Positions 1-7,620 of a stretch of 64,000 nucleotides of DNA are shown here, one piece after another; position 1 is the first letter of the stretch; each line of letters begins with the position of its first letter. The DNA is from an uncultured Flavobacterium sp. (GTDB lineage: Bacteria > Bacteroidota > Bacteroidia > Flavobacteriales > Flavobacteriaceae): positions 992,001 through 1,056,000 of the forward strand of contig NZ_OX638201.1 of NCBI RefSeq assembly GCF_951805225.1. Direction: 5' to 3'. The notes beneath the pieces were generated by a model. The model searched no databases and had not been told where the DNA came from. It worked only from the letters and a program-made list of their open reading frames with translations. Made by a program: the position numbers and the translations under genes.

Positions 1-273
1 TTCTGTTTTTTCATTTACAGAAATCTTAATTTCCTGTGTTTCGTTATTGACCTCATATTCTAAAAAGGCTTGCGAAGCCAAAATTCTCAAAGCAACATTC
101 AGATAACCTTCATTTGCTTTAAAAGTAGTGACAAGCTCAGATAATTGAGTTTGTTTTTTTTCTAAGATAAATTCTAAAACGCCGTGATTCTTCAATGCGA
201 TTGCTACCGGAGCAACAGCTAAACCGTCAAGATGTCTGAAAATGGAGCTTCGGAGTTGTGATTTATCTGTCAT
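1..273 (-). CDS. Partial protein with methyltransferase-dimerisation-like winged helix (N-terminus only)
   Basis: The reading frame opens with ATG at 273 and runs off the left edge, so only the first 91 residues are visible. The start (MTDKSQLRSSIFRHLDGL, then a stretch AVAPVAIALKNHGVLEFI) and the segment ending GYLNVALRILASQ resemble the small winged-helix domain that precedes the catalytic domain in many class I SAM-dependent O-methyltransferases. It also occurs in larger Bacteroidota synthase-type proteins. The catalytic part is not visible, so neither reaction nor full length can be stated. The roughly 245 bases upstream, to the next gene at 519, show no other gene. Confidence 0.5.
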   Translation of the reverse strand, partial: MTDKSQLRSSIFRHLDGLAVAPVAIALKNHGVLEFILEKKQTQLSELVTTFKANEGYLNVALRILASQAFLEYEVNNETQEIKISVNEKTE

Positions 274-518
274 AGTAAGAGATTGAATGTTTACTAAAAA
301 TAGTAAATTTTTTTAAACTGAGGATAGTCAGTTTTGTAGTATCTAAATATTATGATTTATTATTAAGAACTTATAATTGTCATTTACTCAGAATTTTATT
401 CACATAGAGATAATTTTTTCCAATTTAGTACGGAAAAATTATACTATTGTCAACCTAATAATAGTTAGTATTATGGCAAAGTTGATTAAGGTTATGGATA
501 GAAGAATACGGCTATAAA

Positions 519-683
519 TTAGTCATCTTTTTTATTTCGATCATTGAAATAAAGAATACCGATTACTATCAAAACTAGTATTGGTGTAATTAGACTATAT
601 ATACTTTTAACAACAAATAAATTGTATAATAAAAGCGAAATACTAAGAATAGTAATAAGTATAAAAAAGTGATTTTTGTTCAT
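519..683 (-). CDS. Small two-span membrane protein, 54 aa, unknown
   Basis: An ATG-started frame of 54 codons. Residues about 6-24 and 31-47 are strongly hydrophobic, and a charged tail (NDRNKKDD) follows, suggesting a two-span inner-membrane miniprotein. It lies 31 bases downstream of the 206-residue membrane protein on the same strand and may be the last gene of the exporter transcript. No family was recognised. Its size and simple composition leave some chance that it is not translated. Confidence 0.45.
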   Translation of the reverse strand: MNKNHFFILITILSISLLLYNLFVVKSIYSLITPILVLIVIGILYFNDRNKKDD

Positions 684-714
684 GATAATTGTTTGCTATT
701 CGTCCTTCACATCG

Positions 715-1335
715 TTATAATTTGTCAGTTTCGATTTTTATTCTCCCTACGTGGTTTCTTTTTATGAAATGAACCATAAACAAGATGCTTAAAAATGATA
801 AACTAACCAATGATAAAGTAATATTGAACATATTCTTATTTGTAAAAGGGACAGTTGTAAATGTAGTTGTAATTAAAATGTTTAATATGCATAGAAGAAT
901 AAAAAATTTTCCTTCGTAAAAGGAGTTTATTAAAATCGAGATTATCAATAAATTTAAAAAAGCAAAAAAAAGAAAAACGATATTTATACAAGTAAAAACT
1001 GTAATATCTATTTTATGATTTAATAAAAAGAATAAAGGAAAACAAAATAATAAAATGGTACATGGTTGTTTTAATATATAAAGAAGCTCGTTTATTGTTT
1101 GTGTTGTCTTTTTATTGACTCTTGAGTTACTAATACAAAAAAAATTATATTTTTCACTTGGACTTGATGCAATAGTTTTGATTGCAATAAACCCATATAT
1201 CACAGGAAAAGTTATAATATTAAATAAACTCGTAAGCAATATAATATCGATTAATTCTGAATGAATATATTTCATGAAAATTAGGTCGATAAAAATAATT
1301 GTCAGTACAAAAGCATAAAGGATAACAGATTTCAT
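715..1335 (-). CDS. Polytopic membrane protein, 206 aa, unknown; exporter-linked
   Basis: Starts with ATG at 1335. About six hydrophobic segments (residues ~4-22, 28-55, 88-106, 112-135, 138-162 and 170-190), separated by short basic loops and with a basic tail, indicate an integral inner-membrane protein. No family motif was recognised. It lies 82 bases downstream of the C39 ABC exporter on the same strand, so it may be co-transcribed. In bacteriocin loci a polytopic protein of unknown fold beside the exporter is often an immunity or accessory protein. Here that is inference from position only. Confidence 0.65.
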   Translation of the reverse strand: MKSVILYAFVLTIIFIDLIFMKYIHSELIDIILLTSLFNIITFPVIYGFIAIKTIASSPSEKYNFFCISNSRVNKKTTQTINELLYILKQPCTILLFCFPLFFLLNHKIDITVFTCINIVFLFFAFLNLLIISILINSFYEGKFFILLCILNILITTTFTTVPFTNKNMFNITLSLVSLSFLSILFMVHFIKRNHVGRIKIETDKL

Positions 1336-1417
1336 AATTTATTTTTTAGTTGTTTTACCCCAGCTCAAATGAGCCAGCTTATTTTAATTAATTAACAAGA
1401 TGTAGCTGTCATTCATT

Positions 1418-3586
1418 TTAAACCAAGCTCTGTTTCTTCCATAAATTAAAATATTTTTCTTTTTTTGCTAATAAAAGATGATGATTACCGGACTCTATTA
1501 TTTTTCCGTTTTCCATTACTAATATCTGATCCGCATTTGCTATAGTACTTAATCGGTGAGCAATAATAATTATTGTTTTACCTTGCTTTTTGAAATCATC
1601 TATAGTTTGTTTAACTATCATTTCTGAGTTTGTATCTAATGAAGATGTTGCTTCATCCATTAGTAAAATTTCAGGATCTTTGTAAAGTGCTCTTGCAATG
1701 GCAATTCTTTGTTTTTGACCTCCTGACAACATCGTGCCATTTTCACCAATCTGAGTTTCGAAACCATTTGGTAATTTTTCTACAAATTCAGTAATTCCTA
1801 ATTGTTTGGATAAATCTAATATTCTGTGAATGTTTGGAAAAGAATCTCCTAAAGCTATATTTTCAATAATATTACCTGAAAATAAGTTAAGTTGTTGCGG
1901 AATTACTCCTATAGTTTTTCTTAAACTTCTATAATGTATAAATTGAGTATCATAATCACCAATATAAATTTTACCTTCTTTAATAGGATATAAATTTTGT
2001 AATAATGATATTAAAGTTGTTTTTCCGCTACCACTTTCTCCAACAATTGCGGTGGTCTCATTATTTTTAAATACGGCATTAAAGTTCTTAAACACTTCGA
2101 TTCGGGAACCATATCTGAAACTCACATTTTCAAATTTTATATCTCCTGAATTTTCTTTAGGTAACTCAATTTTATTTTCTGTTTGTTCACGTTCTAAATC
2201 CATGATTTCAAAAAGTCTGTCAGCTGCAATTAATGCATTTTGAGCCGTTTTATTCATGCCAATCAAAGAAGCAACGGGAGATGTAAAATAGCCAATCAAG
2301 GCATAAAATGAAAACAATTCTCCCGGAGTAATAGCTCGGTCAATTACATAACCTGATCCAATCCACATTAAAATTATTGTAAAAGCAGAAGCTAAAAATT
2401 GTGTAGAAGTAGTAGCGAAAATTCCATTTAAACCAGATTTAAAGGTTGTAAATAATAGCTTTATAAATGAATTCTCCGTTTTTATATTTGAAAACTCTTC
2501 TATGCCAAATTCTTTAATAGTACGTATGTGTGTAACACTTTCAACCAATTGTGTTTGCAAACCGGCTGCATTTTCCATAATATTTCGTTCTACTTTTTTA
2601 TTGAATTTATTCAAAACAAAATAAATTATCATATAAAACGGAATTACAAGTAAAATGACTAAAGCCAATTTCCAATAATAAGTGAACATTAAAGCGAATG
2701 AAAAAATTACTATAAAAATGTTTACAATCATATCAATTGCAACTTCATTAATGAATGTTCTAATTTTTACAGCATCATTTATTCTGGAGGTAATTTCTCC
2801 TATTTGCATCGTGTCAAAAAAGCGCTGTGGCAAATGCAGTAAATGTTTATAATATCCTAAAATTAGTTTGGCATCAATTAGTTGTCCCGTTTTCATTACA
2901 AAAATGCTTTTTTGAGAACCAATAAAGCCTTGTAATAAAATTACACCAATCATTGAAATACTCAATAAATTAAGTAATTTTCGATTGCCTTCGACTAGAA
3001 CGTAATCTGTAATTTTTTGGATATAAATTGACATTGCCAATCCCAAAACTGTAAAAATAATTGCGCCCGTTAATGCCTGAATTAATATACTTTTATGAGG
3101 TTGAATCAAATGCCAAAAACGGGTGATAGGTGATGTTTTTTCATTGTAAGATCTAAAATCATCATTTTTAGCAAAAAGAATTAAAATACCTGACCAAATC
3201 TTTTGAAATTCTTCAAAAGTATAGACTTCCATTTTTCCAACACCTGGATCCATTACTGTAATTTTGGACTGATTTTCAACTTTTGATTTCTCAACTTTAT
3301 AAATCACTACATAATGTTGTAGTTGTTCTTTTATAACTACATGCGCAATTACCGGTAACGGAATTTTATCTACAGAATCCAGACCTCCTTTTACTCCCTT
3401 TGCTGTAAATCCCATTTTTTCGGCAGCTTCAATAATGCCAAGAACATTGGTGCCACGTTTGTCTGTGTTAGCATATTGTCTAATTCGCGCTATAGGAAGA
3501 TTAACTTGGTAATGATTTCCAATAGATGCCAAACAAGCAGCACCACAATCTTTAATATCATGTTGTTTAATTTTTATTGATGCCAT
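1418..3586 (-). CDS. Peptidase-containing ABC exporter (C39 family, bacteriocin/lantibiotic type)
   Basis: A 722-residue peptidase-containing ATP-binding transporter. It should cleave precursors after a double-glycine leader and export the core across the inner membrane. The N-terminal C39 domain (residues 1-~145) has oxyanion Gln8, catalytic Cys14 in KDCGAACLAS, His91 (QHYVV) and Asp113 (DPG), so it looks active. Transmembrane helices occupy ~160-450. The nucleotide-binding domain has Walker A GESGSGKTT (~517), signature LSGGQ (~620) and Walker B ILLMDEATSSLD (~640). It starts 9 bases after the membrane fusion protein gene ends, so the two form an operon. Two GG-leader peptides lie upstream on the same strand and are the obvious substrates. 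Length and domain order are normal for the family. Confidence 0.95.
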   Translation of the reverse strand: MASIKIKQHDIKDCGAACLASIGNHYQVNLPIARIRQYANTDKRGTNVLGIIEAAEKMGFTAKGVKGGLDSVDKIPLPVIAHVVIKEQLQHYVVIYKVEKSKVENQSKITVMDPGVGKMEVYTFEEFQKIWSGILILFAKNDDFRSYNEKTSPITRFWHLIQPHKSILIQALTGAIIFTVLGLAMSIYIQKITDYVLVEGNRKLLNLLSISMIGVILLQGFIGSQKSIFVMKTGQLIDAKLILGYYKHLLHLPQRFFDTMQIGEITSRINDAVKIRTFINEVAIDMIVNIFIVIFSFALMFTYYWKLALVILLVIPFYMIIYFVLNKFNKKVERNIMENAAGLQTQLVESVTHIRTIKEFGIEEFSNIKTENSFIKLLFTTFKSGLNGIFATTSTQFLASAFTIILMWIGSGYVIDRAITPGELFSFYALIGYFTSPVASLIGMNKTAQNALIAADRLFEIMDLEREQTENKIELPKENSGDIKFENVSFRYGSRIEVFKNFNAVFKNNETTAIVGESGSGKTTLISLLQNLYPIKEGKIYIGDYDTQFIHYRSLRKTIGVIPQQLNLFSGNIIENIALGDSFPNIHRILDLSKQLGITEFVEKLPNGFETQIGENGTMLSGGQKQRIAIARALYKDPEILLMDEATSSLDTNSEMIVKQTIDDFKKQGKTIIIIAHRLSTIANADQILVMENGKIIESGNHHLLLAKKEKYFNLWKKQSLV

Positions 3587-3595
3587 TTTTTAGAA

Positions 3596-4738
3596 TTAAT
3601 TATCGATTGACAATTGTTTGGGATTAAGCCAGTCATCTACTTTGTCAAATAATAAATCAAAGAGACTTCTTCTGGTTATGATGTAACGTGTGGTGAGAGT
3701 CATTCCTTTTGAAACATTGGTTTTGTATCCCGATTTTAGTTTCATTTCGGTAGTATTTAATTCGCTTCGTACTTTAAAAAAAGTTTGATTTTCCTGAACA
3801 GATATATTGTGATCAATATCAATAACTTTCCCTTCGAGTAATCCCCATTGATTATAGTTGAATGCATCAAGCTGAAATTTAACTTTTTGATTACTATGAA
3901 TAAGTCCAATATCATTTGGAGAAACCATACTTTCTACAATTAAATGGTCAATTGCTGAAATAGTCATTATAGATTGAGTTGCATTTAAAAATGATCCTAT
4001 TTGCAGACCCGAAAAATTTTCAATCGTACCTGAAATAGGTGCTGTAATAACATAATTATTTTCCTCGACTTTAATTTTTTCGATACTTCCATTTAAGTTT
4101 TTGATTCGCTCTTCGAGATCTCTTTTTTGATTTTCCCAAGCTGCTTTTTGTTCACTTATATAACTTTTCAGAGCCTCATTAGCTGAACGTAATTCATATT
4201 CGTACTTTTCATATTCTACTTTTGCAATAATACTTTTATCATATAAACCTTTATTACGACTGAAGTTAATTTGTGCCTGTGAAACTTTACTCTGCAATTC
4301 ATTTTTGCGAGATTGAAATTTTAAGAAATCTTCTCTTGCTGTTGAAGTTTTTAAAGTCGTTGTTTTACCTGATAAGATAGAATTTACATCTTGCAAAAGT
4401 TCAATAACAGAATTAGATACTAAATTTTGAGTTCTTTTCTCAGTCTCAAGGTTTTGCTTTGCAATTTTTAAAAGTGTATCACCTTTTTGTACTACAGCAT
4501 TGTTTTTTAGATTCAACCAAATAATACGACCGCTTACAATAGCAGTAACAGGAACATTGTCTGTAGTGCTTCTTACGATTCCACGGCTTTGACTAGTAAT
4601 GTCAACTTTTATAATGGGTAATAAAATCAAGAAAATGATAATCGTCAAAATGATAACTAAATAAATGGAAAAGCTTTTAGTTTTATTTTTAGAGATTAAA
4701 TTTTCGAGAGTGTTTATAGGATCCGAACTGAAATTCAT
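3596..4738 (-). CDS. HlyD-family membrane fusion protein of the C39 exporter
   Basis: A 380-residue periplasmic adaptor with a short cytoplasmic N-terminus and one transmembrane helix at about 22-45. Next comes a biotinyl/lipoyl-like half (around VSGRIIWLNLKNNAVVQKGD), a long charged helical hairpin (~120-225), the second lipoyl half (ITAPISGTIENF) and a beta-barrel region. This is the standard architecture of adaptors paired with peptidase-containing ABC exporters. It is expected to link the inner-membrane transporter to a TolC-like outer-membrane channel. No TolC gene is visible nearby, so a distant one is probably shared. It lies immediately upstream of the ABC gene on the same strand. Confidence 0.93.
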   Translation of the reverse strand: MNFSSDPINTLENLISKNKTKSFSIYLVIILTIIIFLILLPIIKVDITSQSRGIVRSTTDNVPVTAIVSGRIIWLNLKNNAVVQKGDTLLKIAKQNLETEKRTQNLVSNSVIELLQDVNSILSGKTTTLKTSTAREDFLKFQSRKNELQSKVSQAQINFSRNKGLYDKSIIAKVEYEKYEYELRSANEALKSYISEQKAAWENQKRDLEERIKNLNGSIEKIKVEENNYVITAPISGTIENFSGLQIGSFLNATQSIMTISAIDHLIVESMVSPNDIGLIHSNQKVKFQLDAFNYNQWGLLEGKVIDIDHNISVQENQTFFKVRSELNTTEMKLKSGYKTNVSKGMTLTTRYIITRRSLFDLLFDKVDDWLNPKQLSIDN

Positions 4739-4740
4739 AT

Positions 4741-5188
4741 GTTTATTTTAAGATATAATCATTTGTGCTGAATGTAAATAATAGTATATTACTTGTTAAT
4801 TTTTGTTTTATTAAAGCCATTGCTTCTCTCAAAATTCATTATTTTTCAGCCCCGTAGCTATATATACATATAACTAGTTCCTTCAATAAGATTTTTTGAA
4901 AAATTGATTAGTTTTCAAATGAAATTTAAAAAGATTGCACTTAAGAACTAAATAAATACATTTTGATATTTAAAGAGATTCTTAGATTCTTCCTTTCATA
5001 TGATCTCAATCCAGAAAGAATGATTTAATATTAGGGTAAAAATCTGTCAGAAATTTTACCAAATATATTATAATTAAAAATTTTAGAAATAATATCAAAC
5101 GATGTTTTGTTTTTGTTGAAATATCCATAGTAGTAAAATAATATTTAAAATTGAGAAATTTTTATTACGCTTAAACCTTATTTATTTT
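4741..5188. other. Intergenic stretch, 448 bases, no convincing gene
   Basis: A very AT-rich gap between the fusion protein gene and the first small membrane peptide. The minus strand holds a 25-codon frame (4743-4820) preceded by GAGAGAAGC, but its composition is uninformative and it is not called. A promoter for the exporter operon may lie here, but no clear TTG/TAnnTTTG pair was found. Confidence 0.4.
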
Positions 5189-5341
5189 TTAATGGGTTGC
5201 AAAATACAATGCCTCACCAAAAAATTTTCCAGCAAAATAAAACACCAAAGAAAATAGTATACACGTGTAAATTATAGTCAATTGTTTTTTATGCTTCTTA
5301 CCTAAAAAAAGAACTTCAATAATAGATTCCTTATTTTTCAT
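5189..5341 (-). CDS. Single-span miniprotein, 50 aa, bacteriocin locus
   Basis: An ATG-started frame of 50 codons. A charged N-terminal segment (KNKESIIEV, then GKKHKKQ) precedes one hydrophobic helix at about 21-38, and the tail is GKFFGEALYFATH. The ATH end matches the last three residues of the GG-leader peptide at 7192-7362. It is one of five similarly built miniproteins between 5.1 and 7.2 kb on the minus strand. It has no GG leader, so it is more likely an immunity or accessory peptide than a classical precursor. No known family was recognised. Confidence 0.5.
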   Translation of the reverse strand: MKNKESIIEVLFLGKKHKKQLTIIYTCILFSLVFYFAGKFFGEALYFATH

Positions 5342-5450
5342 TTTCTAACACATTAATAATAACCATATATCTTGGTTAATGAATTTACATAAGTAATGTA
5401 TAAGGGAATATATCCGCTTATACAGATTAACTACTCTATAATCAATACTA

Positions 5451-5567
5451 TTATTTTGCCAATGTTCTGCCAAGAATTTCTCCTTTATCAAAGACATAAG
5501 CTAGTAATACCATGATAAGAAAAGCTGCAAATAAAATATAAAACGAGTTGCTCTTGTAAAACTTCAT
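5451..5567 (-). CDS. Single-span miniprotein, 38 aa, translationally coupled
   Basis: Starts at ATG 5567, overlapping the stop of the preceding small gene by four bases (ATGA), a classic coupling arrangement that supports both frames being real. Residues about 8-25 form one hydrophobic helix, followed by DKGEILGRTLAK. The helix plus short glycine-containing tail is the layout of its neighbours. Function is unknown. It may be a toxin-immunity-like or exporter-accessory peptide. Confidence 0.5.
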   Translation of the reverse strand: MKFYKSNSFYILFAAFLIMVLLAYVFDKGEILGRTLAK

Positions 5568-5695
5568 ATTATGCTCTTTTTGTTATCAATATTAATTTTT
5601 AAATCGTGTTTTGCACATTGACTTCCCAAGTAAAATGCTAATGAAGCACCTAAAACTATAAGAATAAATAACTTGATGATTTTTTTTTCTCTCAT
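5564..5695 (-). CDS. Single-span miniprotein, 43 aa
   Basis: ATG at 5695. The basic start MREKKIIK leads into a helix at about 8-24 (LFILIVLGASLAFYLGS), then a Cys-Ala-Lys-His segment and a polar tail. Its stop overlaps the next start by four bases. The helix ending FYLGS resembles the IYLLGY/IYVLGY ends of the two 33-residue paralogues upstream, so it may be a divergent family member. No GG leader is present. Confidence 0.5.
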   Translation of the reverse strand: MREKKIIKLFILIVLGASLAFYLGSQCAKHDLKINIDNKKSII

Positions 5696-5706
5696 ATTAA
5701 TAATAA

Positions 5707-5811
5707 TTATAAATGATGTTTTTTGTCATATGATTCTTGTATTTCCTGAGTATTAAGCTTTATCAAATTTAAATTTTCGATTATGTTTTCTTGATCTGAA
5801 CTGAAATACAT
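5707..5811 (-). pseudogene. GG-leader remnant without a core peptide (34 codons)
   Basis: An ATG-started frame overlapping the 3' end of the CPBP protease gene in another frame. Its middle, ENLNLIKLNTQEIQE, lines up closely with the leader ESLNLVELNAQEVQEV of the intact precursor at 7376-7528. Where that leader continues into DGG and a hydrophobic core, this one continues SYDKKHHL and stops. The leader is therefore recognisable but the cleavage site and core are lost. The simplest reading is a decayed duplicate precursor into which the protease frame now extends. A peptide made from it would bind the exporter's peptidase domain but could not be cleaved, so a regulatory role is conceivable but unproven. 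Confidence 0.5.
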
Positions 5812-6610
5812 TTCTTTTAAATTTTTTTAAAGGATTCATTGGCTTTAAAAGATATAAAAACGCGCAAGACATTAAAAACAACAATGTAGTTATAATGGAT
5901 CCTTCAAATCCAAAATCTCCTCCGCTTAAAAAAAATGGTTTTTGAGGAACATATTCTAAAATGCTTATGACTTTAATACCACTGATATTACTACCCAATA
6001 GACAGCCAATTGAAAAATTCCAAAAAGCATGTATAAAACTTGTCAATAAAATAGAATTACTTTTTAAGTATATCAAACTAAAAAAAACACCCGCTATCGC
6101 AACATTAACCAACCCTACAACATTAATATTAGGATTGAATAAATGAAAAAAACTAAAAAGTAGAGAAACTAATAATACATCTTTTATTGAAATGTCATTA
6201 ACCAAAACTTTGTACGGAATAAATCTGAAAAGAATTTCTTCTAACAATGCCGAAAGAAATATTAAAATAAAATAAACAATAATTTCAATATCCCAATTAC
6301 TATAATTATAGACCTTGATTAATTTAAATCCAACAAGGAAAGAATATATAATAAAAGGTATCAAACAGGTAATCAAAATGGCATTATTATATAAACCTTT
6401 ACCAAGAAAATTAGTTTTAAAGGTGTTAAATAATTTTTCTTTTCTGAACAGATAAAGTATATATATAAATTGAGGAAAGAATGTAGCTATCCATATTTTG
6501 TAACTGAATATTTTTGTATTTAAATCTTCAAAAACAATAAATATAAAAGGTATTGATATAAAAGAAATGATTAAAAATGCTTTTATGTAAAAGTTAAATA
6601 TTTTTTTCAT
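5753..6610 (-). CDS. CPBP (CAAX/Abi) family intramembrane protease
   Basis: The likely start is ATG at 6610 (MKKIFNFYIKAF), giving 285 residues. A TTG 30 bases upstream is less likely. The protein has about seven or eight membrane helices and the three CPBP motifs: EEILFR (glutamates in ALLEEILFRFIPYK), a FxxxH-type FSFFH, and HAFWN. The putative metal-binding residues are thus all present. In Firmicutes bacteriocin loci CPBP proteins act in immunity or in secondary processing. The small peptides on both sides suggest the same here. The last ~20 residues are read from DNA that also encodes a GG-leader remnant in another frame, so the native C-terminus may have been altered. Confidence 0.88.
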   Translation of the reverse strand: MKKIFNFYIKAFLIISFISIPFIFIVFEDLNTKIFSYKIWIATFFPQFIYILYLFRKEKLFNTFKTNFLGKGLYNNAILITCLIPFIIYSFLVGFKLIKVYNYSNWDIEIIVYFILIFLSALLEEILFRFIPYKVLVNDISIKDVLLVSLLFSFFHLFNPNINVVGLVNVAIAGVFFSLIYLKSNSILLTSFIHAFWNFSIGCLLGSNISGIKVISILEYVPQKPFFLSGGDFGFEGSIITTLLFLMSCAFLYLLKPMNPLKKFKRNVFQFRSRKHNRKFKFDKA

Positions 6611-6668
6611 GTTGTGAATAAAAATAGTAGTATGCTTCAAGTTTTCACTAAAAGTTTAATACTGGTGC

Positions 6669-6770
6669 TTATTTTAAGATATGACCTGTAAGATATCCCA
6701 GTAAATAAATTGATACTGCTATCCAAATAATAATGCTGATGCGTTTTAATAATTTTTGATCATAATTCAT
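6669..6770 (-). CDS. Single-span miniprotein, 33 aa (LGYxxG family, copy 1)
   Basis: ATG at 6770, 33 codons. A polar start (MNYDQKLLKR) precedes one helix and the end IYLLGYLTGHILK. It is clearly related to the 33-residue peptide at 7048-7149: same length, LLK-x-I near the start, IYxLGYxxGxI at the end. Conservation of the protein pattern supports real coding. It lies 58 bases upstream of the CPBP start. Possible roles are membrane immunity peptide or leaderless membrane-active peptide. Neither can be decided from sequence. Confidence 0.6.
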   Translation of the reverse strand: MNYDQKLLKRISIIIWIAVSIYLLGYLTGHILK

Positions 6771-6992
6771 AAGTTCTAAGGTATATGTTAGTTTAATAAA
6801 TAAAATAATGCTTCACCATACATTTTATGTGTAAGGCATAAAAATACATACAGATTAATATTGTGTAAATTAATTATAATAAGCATTTATTTGTGTTTTA
6901 TATCTGAAAAATCTCATTTATTTTTATTTGATTTCATAGATACATTAAATCTGGAGTATCATTTTTTTGAAAACTCCCATATTAATAAATTT

Positions 6993-7036
6993 AAGCAATA
7001 CTCACCTTCTGATAAAAACGAAGGAGAATATTGCTT
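6993..7036 (-). terminator. Imperfect hairpin between the two LGYxxG miniprotein genes
   Basis: Inverted arms of 17 bases (about 15 matching) enclose a 10-base loop, 12 bases past the stop of the 33-codon gene at 7048. On the minus strand the hairpin is followed by AAATTTATTAAT, a weak U-rich tract. It could be a leaky terminator or an RNA-stabilising hairpin keeping the precursor end of the transcript more abundant than the protease/exporter end. Confidence 0.45.
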
Positions 7037-7047
7037 AACTGATAAAA

Positions 7048-7149
7048 TTATTTTTTATAAATAGAACCAATAATGTACCCTAATACATATATAAATAAGG
7101 AGAGTATTATTACAATTCTTATTGTTTTTAATAATTTTGATGATTCCAT
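7048..7149 (-). CDS. Single-span miniprotein, 33 aa (LGYxxG family, copy 2)
   Basis: ATG at 7149, 33 codons, beginning MESSKLLKTIR, with one hydrophobic helix (about 11-25) and the end IYVLGYIIGSIYKK. It is a paralogue of the peptide at 6669-6770. It lies 42 bases downstream of the GG-leader precursor at 7192-7362, the usual place for an immunity gene. The GYxxG pattern resembles GYAIG in the core of the precursor at 7376-7528, which suggests helix-helix contact between peptide and partner. This is inference. Confidence 0.6.
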   Translation of the reverse strand: MESSKLLKTIRIVIILSLFIYVLGYIIGSIYKK

Positions 7150-7191
7150 AAAGTAATTTTATTAATTATATATTTTTATAAAACAACGCTT

Positions 7192-7362
7192 TTAATGTGT
7201 CGCATTATAATATCCCATAGCAAATAAACCTGGGGCAAATCCTAACAAAAAAGCACCCGCAACCATCCATTTTTCTGCTCGTGTACCTCCCTCAGTTACC
7301 ATCATTTCATTAATTGTTAATTCAATAACCTCGGTTTTTTTTTGATCTAAATAATTTTCCAT
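7192..7362 (-). CDS. Double-glycine-leader bacteriocin-like precursor, peptide A (56 aa)
   Basis: ATG at 7362, 56 codons. The leader (residues 1-26) runs MENYLDQKKTEVIELTINEM to MVTEGG, with the spaced hydrophobic residues typical of leaders recognised by C39 peptidases. The predicted 30-residue core starts TRAEKW and is hydrophobic, with glycine spacings (GAFLLG, GLFAMG) and the end YYNATH. There is no cysteine in the core. It lies 13 bases downstream of peptide B on the same strand, so the pair looks like a two-peptide (class IIb-like) bacteriocin. The C39 exporter 3.6 kb downstream would cleave and export it. Confidence 0.75.
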   Translation of the reverse strand: MENYLDQKKTEVIELTINEMMVTEGGTRAEKWMVAGAFLLGFAPGLFAMGYYNATH

Positions 7363-7375
7363 GATTCTTTTTATA

Positions 7376-7528
7376 TTAATGTTTCGTAAAATATCCTATC
7401 GCATAACCTGTAGCATAGCAAGCACCTCCAATTTCAATAATTGCCAAAAGTAAAGGTAAAAATCCACCATCAACTTCTTGTACTTCCTGAGCATTAAGCT
7501 CTACTAAATTTAAACTTTCTAAATTCAT
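7376..7528 (-). CDS. Double-glycine-leader bacteriocin-like precursor, peptide B (50 aa)
   Basis: ATG at 7528, 50 codons. The leader MNLESLNLVELNAQEVQEV plus DGG (ending at residue 22) fits the classical double-glycine consensus of alternating hydrophobic and acidic positions. The 28-residue core begins FLPLLLAIIE, contains one cysteine and a GxxxG motif (GYAIG), and ends GYFTKH. Pairing with peptide A, hydrophobic cores and GxxxG-type spacing are hallmarks of two-peptide bacteriocins that insert as a helix pair. It is the first gene of the minus-strand group. A possible 16-codon frame (7525-7575) overlaps its start by four bases. Confidence 0.78.
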   Translation of the reverse strand: MNLESLNLVELNAQEVQEVDGGFLPLLLAIIEIGGACYATGYAIGYFTKH

Positions 7529-7620
7529 AATATTTTTTTAATGTTAAATAATTTGTGACAATCTCTGCCACACATTCCTTAATGTTTTTCCGAGTAAACT
7601 TAGTTACGGAATCAACCCAG

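Noticed and set aside
4743..4820. 25-codon minus-strand frame before the fusion protein gene
   Set aside because: A purine-rich sequence precedes it, but the peptide has no motif or membrane helix and no sign of conservation.
6861..7064. Plus-strand open frame of 67 codons
   Set aside because: It runs antisense across the 3' end of a well-supported miniprotein gene and through a hairpin; its composition looks random.
7525..7575. 16-codon frame (MCGRDCHKLFNIKKIL) overlapping the peptide B start by four bases
   Set aside because: The overlap is suggestive, but the frame is too short and has no clear ribosome-binding site; mentioned only as a possible coupling ORF.
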